A stretch of 64,000 nt of DNA from Streptomyces sp. CB02366 (GCF_001905905.1 NZ_LIVT01000001.1:1127146-1191145), one strand, 5' to 3'; counted from the first letter of the stretch, positions 23,912 to 33,959 are shown. Made by a program: numbers and translations. The notes: generated by a model from the letters alone, not told the origin.

Positions 23912-26479
23912 ATGACGCAGCGGGCACTCGATTCCTCCGGAGGACAGACCCCCGGACGCGGGGAGCACTCCCCCGACACCTCCCGGTCCTCCCGGAACCC
24001 CCCGGCCTCGCGGCAGGCCGGGATCGACGCGGGGGCGGAACTCGATCCCGTCCACCCCGTGGACCCGCCGCCGGCCCGCCGGTCCGCGGGGCTGAGCGCC
24101 GCCGAGGTCGCCGAACGGGTCGCCCGCGGCGAGGTCAACGACGTCCCCGTACGCTCCTCCCGGTCGGTCGCCGAGATCGTCCGGGCCAACGTCTTCACCC
24201 GGTTCAACCTGATCATCGGCGTGCTCTGGGTGATCATGCTGTTCGTCGCGCCGATCCAGGACAGCCTCTTCGGTTTCGTGATCGTCGCCAACACCGGCAT
24301 CGGCATCATCCAGGAGTGGCGGGCCAAGAGGACCCTGGACAGCCTCGCGGTGATCGGCGAGGCGAAGCCGACCGTGCGCCGCGACGGGGTGGCCGCCGAG
24401 ATCTCCACCTCCGGGATCGTCCTCGGCGACCTCGTCGAGCTGGGCCCGGGCGACAAGGTCGTCGTGGACGGCACGGTCGCGGAGGCCGACAGTCTGGAGA
24501 TCGACGAGTCGCTGCTCACCGGCGAGGCCGACCCGGTGGTCAAGCGGGCCGGCGACCAGGTGATGTCCGGCAGCTTCGTCGTGGCGGGCGGCGGGGCGTT
24601 CACCGCGACCAAGGTGGGCCGCGAGGCGTACGCGGCGCAGCTCGCGGAGGAGGCGTCACGCTTCACGCTCGTCCACTCCGAGCTGCGCAGCGGCATCAGC
24701 ACGATCCTGAAGTACGTCACCTGGATGATGGTTCCGACCGCGATCGGGCTGATCATCAGCCAGCTCGTCGTGAAGGACACCGACTTCAAGGACTCCGTCG
24801 CCCGGACCGTCGGCGGCATCGTCCCGATGATCCCCGAGGGCCTGGTCCTGCTCACGTCGGTGGCCTTCGCCATCGGGGTCGTACGGCTCGGCCGCAAGCA
24901 GTGCCTGGTGCAGGAGCTGCCCGCCATCGAGGGGCTCGCCCGGGTGGACGTGGTCTGCCTGGACAAGACGGGCACGCTCACCGAGGGCGGCATGGACGTC
25001 AGCGAGGTCCGGCCGCTGAACGGGGGCGACGAGGCGTACGTCCAGCGGGTGCTGCGGGCCTTCGGCTCCTCGGACTCCCGGCCCAACGCCAGCCTCCAGG
25101 CCATCGTCGACGCGTACCCGGCGGACGGCGGGGACGCCGGAGGCAGCGGCGCGGACGGCGGCGGCACGGGGACCGGTGACGCGGAGGCGTGGACGGTCAC
25201 CGACGCGATGCCGTTCTCCTCGGCGCGCAAGTACAGCGGCGCCGCGTTCACCGAGGCGGACGGGACGGCCTCCGCCTGGCTGCTCGGCGCCCCCGACGTC
25301 CTGCTGTCCGAGGGCGACCCGGTCCTCGGGCAGATCGAACAGCTCAACGAGCAGGGCCTGCGGGTGCTCCTGCTGGCCCGCGTCCCGGGCGGCGCGCCGG
25401 CCGCGCCCGGCGCGGCCGACGAGGCCGTCCCCACCGCCCTGGTCGTCCTGGAGCAGCGGCTGCGCCCGGACGCGGGCGACACGCTCGCGTACTTCGCGGA
25501 CCAGCACGTGGCCGCCAAGGTCATCTCCGGCGACAACGCGGTCTCGGTCGGCGCGGTCGCCGGGAAGCTGGGCCTGGCGGGCGCGGAGAACACGCTGGAC
25601 GCCCGCCGGCTGCCGAGCGACCCGGACAAGATGGCCACGGCCATGGAGCGGAACGCGGTCTTCGGCCGGGTCACCCCGCAGCAGAAGCGGGAGATGGTGG
25701 CCGCCCTCCAGTCGCGCGGCCACACGGTCGCGATGACCGGAGACGGCGTGAACGACGTCCTCGCGCTCAAGGACGCGGACATCGGCGTCTCGATGGGCTC
25801 GGGCTCGGAGGCGACGCGCGCGGTGGCGCAGATCGTGCTGCTGAACAACAGCTTCGCGACGCTGCCCTCGGTGGTGGCCGAGGGCCGCCGGGTGATCGGC
25901 AACATCACCCGCGTCGCGACGCTCTTCCTGACGAAGACGGTCTACTCGGTGCTGCTGGCGATCCTGGTGGTCTGCACCCAGGTGGAGTACCCGTTCCTGC
26001 CGAGGCACCTGACCCTGCTGTCGACGCTGACCATCGGCGTCCCGGCGTTCTTCCTGGCCCTCGCGCCGAACAAGGAGCGCGCCCGGCCCCACTTCGTACG
26101 GCGCGTCATGCGGTACGCGATCCCCTCGGGCGTCCTCGCGGCGGCGTCCACCTTCGCCACGTACCTGCTGGCCCGCCACCACTACTCCGGGGCGGGCGCG
26201 CTGGAGGCCGAGACGAGCGCGGCGACGCTGACGCTGTTCCTGGTCTCGATGTACGTCCTGGCGATCATCGCCCGCCCCTACACCTGGTGGCGCGTGGCCC
26301 TGGTGGCGGCGATGGGGCTCGGCTTCCTGATCGTGCTCGTGGTGCCGTGGCTCCAGGACTTCTTCGCGCTGAGGCTGGTGGGCACGGTGATGCCGTGGGC
26401 GGCGGTCGGCGTCGCGGCGGCGGCGGCCGTCCTGCTGGAGTTCGTCTGGCGCTGGGTGGGGCGGCGCTTCGGGGCGTAG
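23912..26479 (+). CDS. cation-translocating P-type ATPase (CtpE-like)
   Basis: The 855-residue ATPase has the canonical order: actuator loop LLTGEADPV, a transmembrane M4 motif VPMIPEGLVLL, phosphorylation site DKTGTLTEGG (Asp351) and hinge MTGDGVNDVLALKDADIGVSMGSGSEATRAVAQ. The TGES loop is changed to TGEA, and PEGL in M4 points to the mycobacterial CtpE group, described as calcium transporters, rather than heavy-metal pumps (no N-terminal CxxC, no CPC). Ten helices are predicted. The first 55 residues are a disordered tail. Monocistronic, ending at a 22-bp terminator. Confidence 0.88.
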   Translation: MTQRALDSSGGQTPGRGEHSPDTSRSSRNPPASRQAGIDAGAELDPVHPVDPPPARRSAGLSAAEVAERVARGEVNDVPVRSSRSVAEIVRANVFTRFNLIIGVLWVIMLFVAPIQDSLFGFVIVANTGIGIIQEWRAKRTLDSLAVIGEAKPTVRRDGVAAEISTSGIVLGDLVELGPGDKVVVDGTVAEADSLEIDESLLTGEADPVVKRAGDQVMSGSFVVAGGGAFTATKVGREAYAAQLAEEASRFTLVHSELRSGISTILKYVTWMMVPTAIGLIISQLVVKDTDFKDSVARTVGGIVPMIPEGLVLLTSVAFAIGVVRLGRKQCLVQELPAIEGLARVDVVCLDKTGTLTEGGMDVSEVRPLNGGDEAYVQRVLRAFGSSDSRPNASLQAIVDAYPADGGDAGGSGADGGGTGTGDAEAWTVTDAMPFSSARKYSGAAFTEADGTASAWLLGAPDVLLSEGDPVLGQIEQLNEQGLRVLLLARVPGGAPAAPGAADEAVPTALVVLEQRLRPDAGDTLAYFADQHVAAKVISGDNAVSVGAVAGKLGLAGAENTLDARRLPSDPDKMATAMERNAVFGRVTPQQKREMVAALQSRGHTVAMTGDGVNDVLALKDADIGVSMGSGSEATRAVAQIVLLNNSFATLPSVVAEGRRVIGNITRVATLFLTKTVYSVLLAILVVCTQVEYPFLPRHLTLLSTLTIGVPAFFLALAPNKERARPHFVRRVMRYAIPSGVLAAASTFATYLLARHHYSGAGALEAETSAATLTLFLVSMYVLAIIARPYTWWRVALVAAMGLGFLIVLVVPWLQDFFALRLVGTVMPWAAVGVAAAAAVLLEFVWRWVGRRFGA

Positions 26480-26492
26480 GGGCGGCCACGGA

Positions 26493-26542
26493 CACGGAGA
26501 AGCCCCCGGGAGGACCGCCGTCCTCCCGGGGGCTTCTCCGTG
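26493..26542. terminator. strong bidirectional terminator
   Basis: A perfect 22-bp stem runs from CACGGAGAAGCC (26493) to its complement ending at 26542, with a 6-base loop CCGCCG. It lies between the convergent P-type ATPase and secreted-protein genes. Confidence 0.9.
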
Positions 26543-26554
26543 TGCCCGCGGTGA

Positions 26555-27412
26555 CTACTTCACGTCGAGGTAGTCACCGGCGGCCGAGACGGCCGGGGTG
26601 CTCGGCGTGCCGACGAAGCTGTAGCGCCAGTGACCGTCGGCCGAGGCCTTGACGGTGGTCTTCAGGGCGCCGGTCGAGCTGGTCTTGACGGTCTTGACCG
26701 TCGTGTAGCTCTTGGCGCCCTTCTTCTTGAACTGGAGCTTCACGGACTGGCCGCTGTAGCCCTTGTACGTGCCGGTCTCCCAGTTCGCACGGGTCAGCTT
26801 GCCGGTGACCGTGATGGTCTTGCCCTTCTTCACCGGCTCCGGCGAGGCGTTCACGGTCAGCTTCGAGAACCGCTGGACGCGGACCTTGGAGGCGGTCTCC
26901 CGCAAGACCTCCTCGTCGTCGTTGGCGACGGCGACGGCGCCGACGCGCCACCAGGTCGCGTCCGAGTTGATCAGGAAGGCGGGGTCGAGGGTGATGGTGC
27001 CCTTGCAGGTCGTGGTGGTGGCGTTGACCGCCTTGCAGGAGATCGACTTCTCGTTCGGGTCGAAGCCGAAGCTGTCCTCGTCGTCGAGGGACGAGCCGAT
27101 CCAGAGGAACGCGGCGGCCCCGGCGATGCCGGAGTCGTCGGTGGCCGTCACGGTGTAGGGCACCGTCTGCTTCGACTTGGTGCCGACCGCGATCGGCTTG
27201 CCGCCGTTGACGACCGCCGAGGTGATCGTGCCGTTGCCGTACGCGGTGGCGGCGAAGGCACGCTGCGACTTCTCCCCGGCCGAGGGCTGGGGGGCGGTGA
27301 AGCCGCGGTCCACGGTCCAGGAGCGACCGTCATCGGCCTGCGCGGCCGGTACTGCGAAAGCGGAAAGGGCCAGGGCGCCGGTGACGGCGGCCACGGTGGC
27401 ACGAATACGCAT
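26555..27412 (-). CDS. secreted protein of unknown function
   Basis: The 285-residue protein has a classical signal peptide (MRIRATVAAVTGALALSAFAVPAAQA, cleavage after about residue 26). The mature part appears to consist of two beta-sandwich-like modules: one with a paired-Cys segment (ISCKAVNATTTTCKGT) and acidic loops DEDSFGFDPNE, and a C-terminal module with Ig-like features (VKKGKTITVTGKLTRANW, GQSVKLQFKKKG, GHWRYSFVG). Similar C-terminal modules are common in exported Streptomyces proteins. No catalytic motif is evident. ATG 27412 follows GGGGACAC. Confidence 0.75.
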   Translation of the reverse strand: MRIRATVAAVTGALALSAFAVPAAQADDGRSWTVDRGFTAPQPSAGEKSQRAFAATAYGNGTITSAVVNGGKPIAVGTKSKQTVPYTVTATDDSGIAGAAAFLWIGSSLDDEDSFGFDPNEKSISCKAVNATTTTCKGTITLDPAFLINSDATWWRVGAVAVANDDEEVLRETASKVRVQRFSKLTVNASPEPVKKGKTITVTGKLTRANWETGTYKGYSGQSVKLQFKKKGAKSYTTVKTVKTSSTGALKTTVKASADGHWRYSFVGTPSTPAVSAAGDYLDVK

Positions 27413-27603
27413 GTGTCCCCAAGTGGAGAAGGGGCCCCGGGGCGCGCTCGTGTCGTCAGCCCGGCGGGGCCCATCTGATCCATGAGCCTCTTGGCTCACT
27501 GGAACAGACATGCGAACCAGGTGAACGGTTGTACATCTCCATGACTTTTCTGTGAAGCCGCCCGGTCCGCGTGCCGCCGCCCCCCGGCCCCCTCCGGGCC
27601 GGC

Positions 27604-30600
27604 TCAGTCGAACCAGCGGTCCCGGGCCAGTTCGTCCGTCCGGGACGGGTCCTCCAGCAGGGCCGCGACCTCGAAGCGGCGGGGCCACTGGCCCGCCGCC
27701 CAGGCCAGGCCGGCCGCCACGCCCTCCAGGGTGGCGGCGTGGACGGTGCCGTCCGGGGTGCGGCGCCAGTCCAGTTCGACGCCGCCCGCGCGCAGTTCGG
27801 TGTGCTCGACGTACGTTTCCGGGGTGCCGGGGCCCAGCAGGACGCGGACGGAGTCCGGTACGCGGTGCTCCTCGCCCTCACCGGTGACGTCCGCCTCGAC
27901 CGTCTCGCCGAGGCGGCGCACCTGGAGCAGGTCGGCCAGGTCGGCGGCGCGGGACGGGGCGACCGGGAGCAGGGGGAGGCCCTCGGCGAGGGGCAGCACG
28001 TCGGGGGCGTCCGCGATCACGGCGTCGGCCGCGTCGACCACCACCACCTCGCCGTCCACCACGGCCCGCAGCTCGTCCGGCAGCGTCACCCGGTCCGGGT
28101 CCAGGTCGGCCAGCGCCGTGTAGAGGGCGTGCAGGTGTACGGGGGTGACGGGGCGGTCCTCGTCGGCGAGGCGGCCCAGCAGTTCGGCCGCGCCGCCCGG
28201 TTCGTCCAGGAGGGCGTCCACCGAGGTCCGCACGCCGAGGGCCCGCAGCACCTCGACGTCCTCGAAGCCGGTGGCGTCCACCGCGTCGTAGAGCCCGGCC
28301 AGCCGGGGGTCGCCGCCCGCCGCGCGCAGTCCGGCCGGGCGGCGGCCGTCCAGCACGGGGTGGTCGCGCAGCCACCACGCGGTGTACGGGCGCACGGACC
28401 GCGTGGTGCCGTCCGGGAGCAGCACCCGTACCGGCTGGGTCAGCGCGTCGCGCAACGGCGGCCGCGCCAGCATCGCGAGCGCCTGCGGCCAGGCGCCGTC
28501 GTCCACCAGGTCCAGGTCCCGTACGGCGACGATCTCGGTGGCGACGGGCGGCACCGGGGTCTCGGGCAGCTGGTCGAGCAGGTCCTCGCACCACACGTCG
28601 ACGGCGTCCAGCAGTCCGGCGTCGTCGGGTTCGGCGAAGTCGCCGTCGCGGGGGTCCAGTTCGTCCGGGTCGAGGACGACGTCGGTGGCCCGCACGAGGG
28701 CGAAGGCGGCGAGCACCCCGCAGGCGGTGAGCGGGGCTTCGCCCCATCGGTCGGCCAACTCCTGGTCGATGAAACCCAGTTCCCCCTCCCGCATGATCTG
28801 CGCGAACGGGCTGCCGGGGAGGACGAGTTCGCCCGCCGGGGCCGGTTCGCCGTCCTCGTCGGGGAGGGCGAGCGCGCCGAGCCAGGGTTCGTCGCCGGGG
28901 CCGAGTTCGGCGTCGCGCACCAGGGTGAGGACGGTCTCCGCCAGTTCGTCGGCGTCGAGCGCGTCCTCGTCCCAGATCTCGCCCGCGTCGAGCGATCCCG
29001 CGACGGCCGCCCGCACCTGAGGGGTCGTCAGCACGGCGCGGGGGGTGGCGGGCAGGGACCCGAGCTTCTCCAGCAGGGGGTGGGCGGCGTCGGGGTGGGC
29101 GACCTTGAGGCCGAGCCGGGAGAGCCGGGCGAGCAGGGGGCCGGTGAGCGCGTCCGGGAGGGGCAGCAGGACCTGGCGCGGTCCGATCACGGTGCGCGGC
29201 GGGCGGTCCGCCCGCTCGTCCTCCGGGTCGCCCGCGAGCGGGACGGGGAGGCCGGTGAGCCGGTCGGGGTCGGTGCCCGCGAGGCTGTCGTAGAGCCTGC
29301 GCCACCAGGCGGGGTCGCGTTCCAGTCCGGCGAGGCGGTCGATCGCCTCGGTCAGCGGAACCCGGGCCACCCCGAGGGTGCGCAGCTCGGTGCGCCGCTC
29401 CAGACCGGCGGGCAGCAGGCAGGGCAGCACCTCGGCGAGCACCCGTACGGTCCCGGCCCCGACGCCCTCCACGACCTCGGCCTCCACGGGCCGCAGGGCC
29501 GAGGCGGTGTCCTGCGCACGGTCGCGGTCCTCTTCCCAGTCGTCCCCCCAGCCCTCCCGGTCGGCCTCGGGGTCGCGGGGCGCGGCGGGCTCCAGGAACG
29601 CGATCCGGGGCAGCCGGTCCAGGACCGCCGCGCGCAGGGCCCCGTCGAGGCCGCCCTTGCCGAGCCGGCCGGGCACCAGGTCGATGGTCCCGGTGGACAC
29701 CGGCCGCCAGCCGCCCAGCAGCTCGGCGTAGGCGTCGGCCGCCCGCTCCACCAGGAAGTCGGTGAGCGGCCCCGGCGCGGGGTGCCTGCGGGCGGTGTCC
29801 AGCGGGAAGGAGGCGATGAGCAGGGCGGGGACGCCGAGCGGTTCGTCGGTCGGCGTCGGGGCGTGCACGACGGGGGCCGTACGGGGGTGGAGCGGGGCGC
29901 CCTCCTCGTCGACCGGGACCGCCCAGGTCACCGACCAGTGCGGGCGCAGCCGCTCCTCGACCGGGCGGTCGGCGAGCAGGGCGGGCTCGACGGGTCCGTG
30001 GCGGAAGACGGTGCGCCAGCGGTTCAGCCCGTGGGCGGTGTCGTCGATGTGGATGTACGGGCCGTGGACCGAGCGGGTCAGGGTCCGCGTCCCGTCCGGG
30101 GTCTCGACGACGACCTCGTCCAGGCCGGGCAGCGTGAGCAGCAGCGCGTCGTCCACGGCGGCCAGCAGCCGGGTCGCCAGGTCCTCGGCGGTGCCGTCGC
30201 GCAGGGGCAGCACGACGACGGTGTCGTACCCCTGGGGCGCCGAGCCCTCGGCGGGCAGCGGCAGCCGCAGCAGCGGTACGTGCCCGTCGCGGCGGCGCAG
30301 TTCGTCACCGAGGCCGGGGGAGCCGACGGCCGCCTGACGGGCCAGTTCGCGGGCCTCTGCCAGCGACCAGCGGACCCCGCCGTGGACGCCGAGGACGGCG
30401 GGCTCGTCGCTGACCGCGAGGACGGCGGCGAACCCGACGCCGAAGCGGCCCACGGCGGACTCGTGGCCCTCGCGCTTGGCGGAGGCCCGCAGGGTGGACA
30501 GGGACTCCACGCCGGTGGCGTCGAGCGGGGCCCCGGTGTTGGCGGCGGCCAGGACGCAGCGGCCGTCCGGGTCGCCGGGGGCGGCGGGGTGCAGGGTGAG

Positions 30601-30813
30601 GCGGAGCCGGCCCGGCACGCGGGCGCGGGCGGCGGCGTCGGCGGCGTTCTGGGCCAGTTCGACGACGAGCCGGTCGCGGTAGCCGCCGAGCGCGAGGTCC
30701 TCCTCGGCGTTGGCGTCCTCCCGGAACCGGGCGGGCCCGGCGCCCCACGCGTCGAGCACGCCGCGCCGCAGCCGTGCCGTCCCGAACGGATCGGCCCCCT
30801 CGGTCGCCTTCAT
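27604..30813 (-). CDS. large sacsin/Hsp90-type ATPase-domain protein
   Basis: The 1069-residue cytosolic protein begins with a GHKL ATPase domain of the sacsin N-terminal kind: RLVVELAQNAADAAARA (N box, near residues 50-66), LAAANTGAPLDATGVESLSTLRASAK and VGRFGVGFAAVLAVSDEP (G-box region). The remaining 800 residues have no recognised domain; they are acidic, Leu/Asp-rich and probably alpha-helical. Actinomycete homologues of this size exist with no known role; by analogy with sacsin and HtpG a chaperone or signalling role is possible. ATG 30813 was chosen because the domain begins shortly after; a GTG two codons earlier is possible. Confidence 0.8.
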   Translation of the reverse strand: MKATEGADPFGTARLRRGVLDAWGAGPARFREDANAEEDLALGGYRDRLVVELAQNAADAAARARVPGRLRLTLHPAAPGDPDGRCVLAAANTGAPLDATGVESLSTLRASAKREGHESAVGRFGVGFAAVLAVSDEPAVLGVHGGVRWSLAEARELARQAAVGSPGLGDELRRRDGHVPLLRLPLPAEGSAPQGYDTVVVLPLRDGTAEDLATRLLAAVDDALLLTLPGLDEVVVETPDGTRTLTRSVHGPYIHIDDTAHGLNRWRTVFRHGPVEPALLADRPVEERLRPHWSVTWAVPVDEEGAPLHPRTAPVVHAPTPTDEPLGVPALLIASFPLDTARRHPAPGPLTDFLVERAADAYAELLGGWRPVSTGTIDLVPGRLGKGGLDGALRAAVLDRLPRIAFLEPAAPRDPEADREGWGDDWEEDRDRAQDTASALRPVEAEVVEGVGAGTVRVLAEVLPCLLPAGLERRTELRTLGVARVPLTEAIDRLAGLERDPAWWRRLYDSLAGTDPDRLTGLPVPLAGDPEDERADRPPRTVIGPRQVLLPLPDALTGPLLARLSRLGLKVAHPDAAHPLLEKLGSLPATPRAVLTTPQVRAAVAGSLDAGEIWDEDALDADELAETVLTLVRDAELGPGDEPWLGALALPDEDGEPAPAGELVLPGSPFAQIMREGELGFIDQELADRWGEAPLTACGVLAAFALVRATDVVLDPDELDPRDGDFAEPDDAGLLDAVDVWCEDLLDQLPETPVPPVATEIVAVRDLDLVDDGAWPQALAMLARPPLRDALTQPVRVLLPDGTTRSVRPYTAWWLRDHPVLDGRRPAGLRAAGGDPRLAGLYDAVDATGFEDVEVLRALGVRTSVDALLDEPGGAAELLGRLADEDRPVTPVHLHALYTALADLDPDRVTLPDELRAVVDGEVVVVDAADAVIADAPDVLPLAEGLPLLPVAPSRAADLADLLQVRRLGETVEADVTGEGEEHRVPDSVRVLLGPGTPETYVEHTELRAGGVELDWRRTPDGTVHAATLEGVAAGLAWAAGQWPRRFEVAALLEDPSRTDELARDRWFD

Positions 30814-31166
30814 GCTCACGCTCTCGACTCCGTTCGGTGAGGGGAGGCCGTGGTGCCCCTGCGGCCCAGTGTGCGCCCGAAGGTACCGCGCGTGCCGCGC
30901 CGAGGGCGTACGACGCCCGCCCGGCGCTCGGCGATCCGGGCCTTTCCGGCCGGCCCGGCGCTCACGGCGGCCGGGGCGACCCGGCCTGTCCGGCGTCCGG
31001 GGACGGAACCCCCGGCGGGGGCGTTTCACGCCCGTCCGGCGGTGGAGGACGGAACCCCCCGGGCGGGGCGGACGGCGCGCAGACAGGGCTCCGGGGCCCG
31101 GCGCCTCGATACGGCCCCCGGCGGTCCCCGGGCGCCGCACGCCCGGCCCCCCGGCGGGCGGGGGCG
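30814..31166. other. intergenic, promoter region of the sacsin-like gene
   Basis: About 350 GC-rich bases between two leftward genes. It contains an imperfect direct repeat (GGGACGGAACCCCCGGCGGGG near 31001-31020, and GAGGACGGAACCCCCC near 31047) but no credible gene. I see no clear -10/-35 pair. Confidence 0.35.
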
Positions 31167-32099
31167 TCAGGAGTGGCCCAGGTCCTCCGACAGCCCGTCC
31201 GGCTCGTCCGGGACCGAGCCGCCGCCCCGCTCCGCCCGCAGCGTGTACGCGTCCACCCGCATCGTGTCCAGCGCGTGCGGGGCCGGCTTCGGCGGGGTGG
31301 GCATCACCGCGGCCTCGGAGTGCCCGCCGCACCCGTACGCCAGCGACACCACGTGCCCGTCCGCCGGGCCGAACTCGTTCGCGCACACCCCGAACGCCTG
31401 CTTCAGCGACCCCGCCATCGGGATCAGGAACGCACAGCTCACACACGTCGCCGGGGCGGCCTGCGCCATCGGCGTCCGCGGGCCGAACGCCTCGTCCCAT
31501 CGGTCGGCGGCTTCCATCAGCCCGTACCGGGACAGCACCCGCGCCCGGCGCGTGCCCAGCTCCTCGGCCACCGCGGCGATCGAACCCCGGCTGGTCGCGG
31601 CCACCGGCCGGTCGGTCAGCTCGGCGTCCTCCGCGTCGACGAGCTGCGCCATCTCCTCGGAGACCAGCGAGTTCGGCGGCGGCTCGTCCCCGCCGCTCCA
31701 GCCGGGCTCCAGCCGCAGGTCCTCCGCCTCGGTGGGCAGCAGGTCGCCGGGGCCCATGTCGCCGGGGCGCAGCCGCTCGCTCCACGGCACCCACTCCGGG
31801 GCGAGGAGTGCGTCCGCCCCCGGCAGCAGCACCGTTTCGTCCAGGGTGACGTTCTTCGCGCGGGAGGCCCGCGCCACCGTCACCGCCCAGCGCCAGCCCC
31901 GGTAGCCGGGCTCCTTGGCCTCGAAGTAGTGCGTGACGACGCGGTCCCCCTCGGAGACCACGCCGACATGCTCACCGACCACACCGGGGGCGGCGGCATC
32001 CTCGGCGGCCTCGCGCGCGAGGTCCACCGCCTCGGCGCACAGGCGGTCGGGAACGGGGGGACGGGCCGTACGGCTTCGCGTCGTCGTCGCAGCACTCAC
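31167..32099 (-). CDS. DUF3027 protein
   Basis: The 310-residue protein matches actinobacterial DUF3027. It starts RPPVPDRLCAEAVDLAREAA, continues VGVVSEGDRVVTHYFEAKEPGYRGWRWAVTVARA, and ends with conserved Cys-containing motifs TCVSCAFLIP, FGVCANEF and SLAYGCGGHSEA that could bind zinc. No membrane segment. The GTG at 32099 gives the usual start just before the Ser/Ala/Thr-rich head and has GGAGAG about a dozen bases upstream. Function unknown; the gene is conserved near the menaquinone genes mqnB and mqnD in Streptomyces. Confidence 0.85.
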   Translation of the reverse strand: MSAATTTRSRTARPPVPDRLCAEAVDLAREAAEDAAAPGVVGEHVGVVSEGDRVVTHYFEAKEPGYRGWRWAVTVARASRAKNVTLDETVLLPGADALLAPEWVPWSERLRPGDMGPGDLLPTEAEDLRLEPGWSGGDEPPPNSLVSEEMAQLVDAEDAELTDRPVAATSRGSIAAVAEELGTRRARVLSRYGLMEAADRWDEAFGPRTPMAQAAPATCVSCAFLIPMAGSLKQAFGVCANEFGPADGHVVSLAYGCGGHSEAAVMPTPPKPAPHALDTMRVDAYTLRAERGGGSVPDEPDGLSEDLGHS

Positions 32100-32492
32100 A
32101 GGTCTTCGCTTCTCTCCATACGCCAGTCTCACGAGCGCGCCAGCTGCTGGACGATTGTCGTTGCGGCCGGACAAGCCAGACGGGTCGGGGCGGAGCGGAC
32201 CTGGGGGCCGCGTCGACGTCCACACCCGTTGTGCCTGCCTCGGGCGCGCCTTCTGCCATCCATTCTGCGGGATCGCGGAGAAGCGTGCGGCCAAGAACAA
32301 ACGCCGGTGGCGCGTTAAGCACGCTACCCTCTCCGCCGCTCCGCGCCCACCTGCCCGCCCCAAACGTGCCGTATCCGTTCCCCGGCGGACGCCGGCGCCC
32401 GGCTCCCCCGACAGGGCGTCAACCGGGACGCCCCGCGCGAGTCCGTGACCGATCACCGTTCGAACCCGCCGGGGTTGGGGCACTATGACGAG
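32100..32492. other. divergent promoter region
   Basis: About 390 bases separate two divergent genes. No gene is convincing in either direction. TTGGGG-CACTATGAC just before the MFS gene (32474-32489) could hold a -10 box. The sequence CGTTCGAACCCG near 32458 resembles a tRNA T-arm, but no acceptor stem or anticodon arm accompanies it. Confidence 0.35.
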
Positions 32493-33932
32493 GTGGCTGG
32501 CACCAGGTCGCACGACGGCCCCGGCCCGCTCCGCAGGGCGGGACGGGCGACCGGGCGTGCCCTGCGCGCCCCGTTCACCGGCACGGCGCGCTCCATCCGC
32601 AGGGCGACGCACGCCCACGGGGCCGGCGAGTCGGGCCTCGGCAAACTGATCGAGCTGCACGCGGTGAACGGCGCGGGCGACGTCATGATCACGGTCGCCC
32701 TCGCCTCCACGGTCTTCTTCTCCGTGCCCACGGACGAGGCGCGCGGCCGGGTCGCGCTCTACCTCGCCATCACAATGGCCCCCTTCACCCTCCTCGCCCC
32801 GGTGATCGGCCCGCTGCTGGACCGGCTGCCGCACGGCCGCCGTGCCGCGATGGCCGGGGCGATGCTGGCCCGGGCGCTGCTCGCGGTCACCATGTCGGGC
32901 GCGGTCGCCACGGGCGGCCTGGAGCTGTACCCGGCCGCACTGGGCGTCCTGGTCTGCTCGAAGGCGTACGGCGTGGTGCGCAGCGCGGTCGTGCCGCGCC
33001 TGCTGCCCCCCGGGTTCTCCCTGGTGAAGGCGAACTCCCGGGTCACCCTGGCGGGACTGCTGGCCACGGGGGTGGCGGCCCCGATCGGGGCCGGCCTCCA
33101 GACCGTCGGCTCCGCCTGGCCGCTCTACGGGGCCTGCGCGATCTTCGTCGCGGGCACCTTCCTCGCCTTCACCCTGCCGCCCAAGGTCGACTCCGCGAAG
33201 GGCGAGCGCCGGGCGCGGCTGATCGACCCGCACCACGAGCAGCCCGCCCCGCGCCCCGCCGCCGCCGGGGAGGGCGGCACCCGGGCGGGCCTGTACAGGA
33301 GAGGCAACGGGCGGAAACCGGCCAAGGAGCGGCCACCGGGCCTGCGGTCCGTCGGCGGGTCCGTCCTGCACGGGCTCCAGGCCAACGCCGCGCACCGGGC
33401 TCTCTCGGGCTTCCTCATCTTCTTCCTGGCCTTCCTGCTGCGCGAGCACCCGCTGGCCGGGCAGAGCGCGGCGGTCTCGCTCGGCATCGTCGGCGTGGCG
33501 GCCGGGGCGGGCAACGCCTGCGGGACGGCGGTGGGCTCCTGGCTCAGGGCACGCGGCCCCGAGGTCATCATCGCGACCGTGCTGGGGCTCGCGCTGGGTA
33601 CGGCGCTCCTGGCCGCGGTCTTCTTCTCCACGGTCCTGGTCGCCGCGCTCGGCGCGGTCGCCGGTTTCACCCAGGCCCTCTCCAAGCTGTCGCTCGACGC
33701 GATGATCCAGCGGGACGTGCCGGAGGAGGTCCGCACGTCGGCGTTCGCCCGCTCGGAGACGTTGCTCCAGATGGCCTGGGTGGTCGGCGGCGGCATCGGG
33801 ATCGCCCTGCCGCTCAACGCGGTGCTCGGCATGTCGGTCGCCGCAGGGCTTCTGGCGCTCGGCGCGGCGGCCTCCGTACGGGGCCTCCTGGGGGCCGCGC
33901 GGCGCGGCACGCCGCACCCCCGCGTGGCGTGA
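32493..33932 (+). CDS. MFS transporter
   Basis: The 479-residue protein has about 12 membrane helices and an MFS-like arrangement: LHAVNGAGDVMITVALASTVFFSVP in helix 1, VIGPLLDRLPHGRRAAMAGAMLAR between helices 2 and 3, and a long cytosolic loop with Pro/Arg-rich sequence (about residues 230-285) in the middle. The substrate is unknown. The GTG at 32493 (after GACGAG) matches where I expect the family start; a GTG at 32445 would add 16 residues. It is divergent from the DUF3027 gene and precedes the lipoprotein gene by 27 bp. Confidence 0.8.
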   Translation: MAGTRSHDGPGPLRRAGRATGRALRAPFTGTARSIRRATHAHGAGESGLGKLIELHAVNGAGDVMITVALASTVFFSVPTDEARGRVALYLAITMAPFTLLAPVIGPLLDRLPHGRRAAMAGAMLARALLAVTMSGAVATGGLELYPAALGVLVCSKAYGVVRSAVVPRLLPPGFSLVKANSRVTLAGLLATGVAAPIGAGLQTVGSAWPLYGACAIFVAGTFLAFTLPPKVDSAKGERRARLIDPHHEQPAPRPAAAGEGGTRAGLYRRGNGRKPAKERPPGLRSVGGSVLHGLQANAAHRALSGFLIFFLAFLLREHPLAGQSAAVSLGIVGVAAGAGNACGTAVGSWLRARGPEVIIATVLGLALGTALLAAVFFSTVLVAALGAVAGFTQALSKLSLDAMIQRDVPEEVRTSAFARSETLLQMAWVVGGGIGIALPLNAVLGMSVAAGLLALGAAASVRGLLGAARRGTPHPRVA

Positions 33933-33959
33933 ACGGAAGCGACCGATAGCCTTCGGCCC

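Noticed and set aside
27571..30840. Plus-strand frame of about 1090 codons
   Set aside because: It is antisense to the sacsin-like gene and composed of Val/Gly/Gln/Arg-rich text without domain structure.
32455..32480. tRNA-like T-arm (CGTTCGAACCCG)
   Set aside because: No matching acceptor stem, D-arm or anticodon arm could be folded around it.
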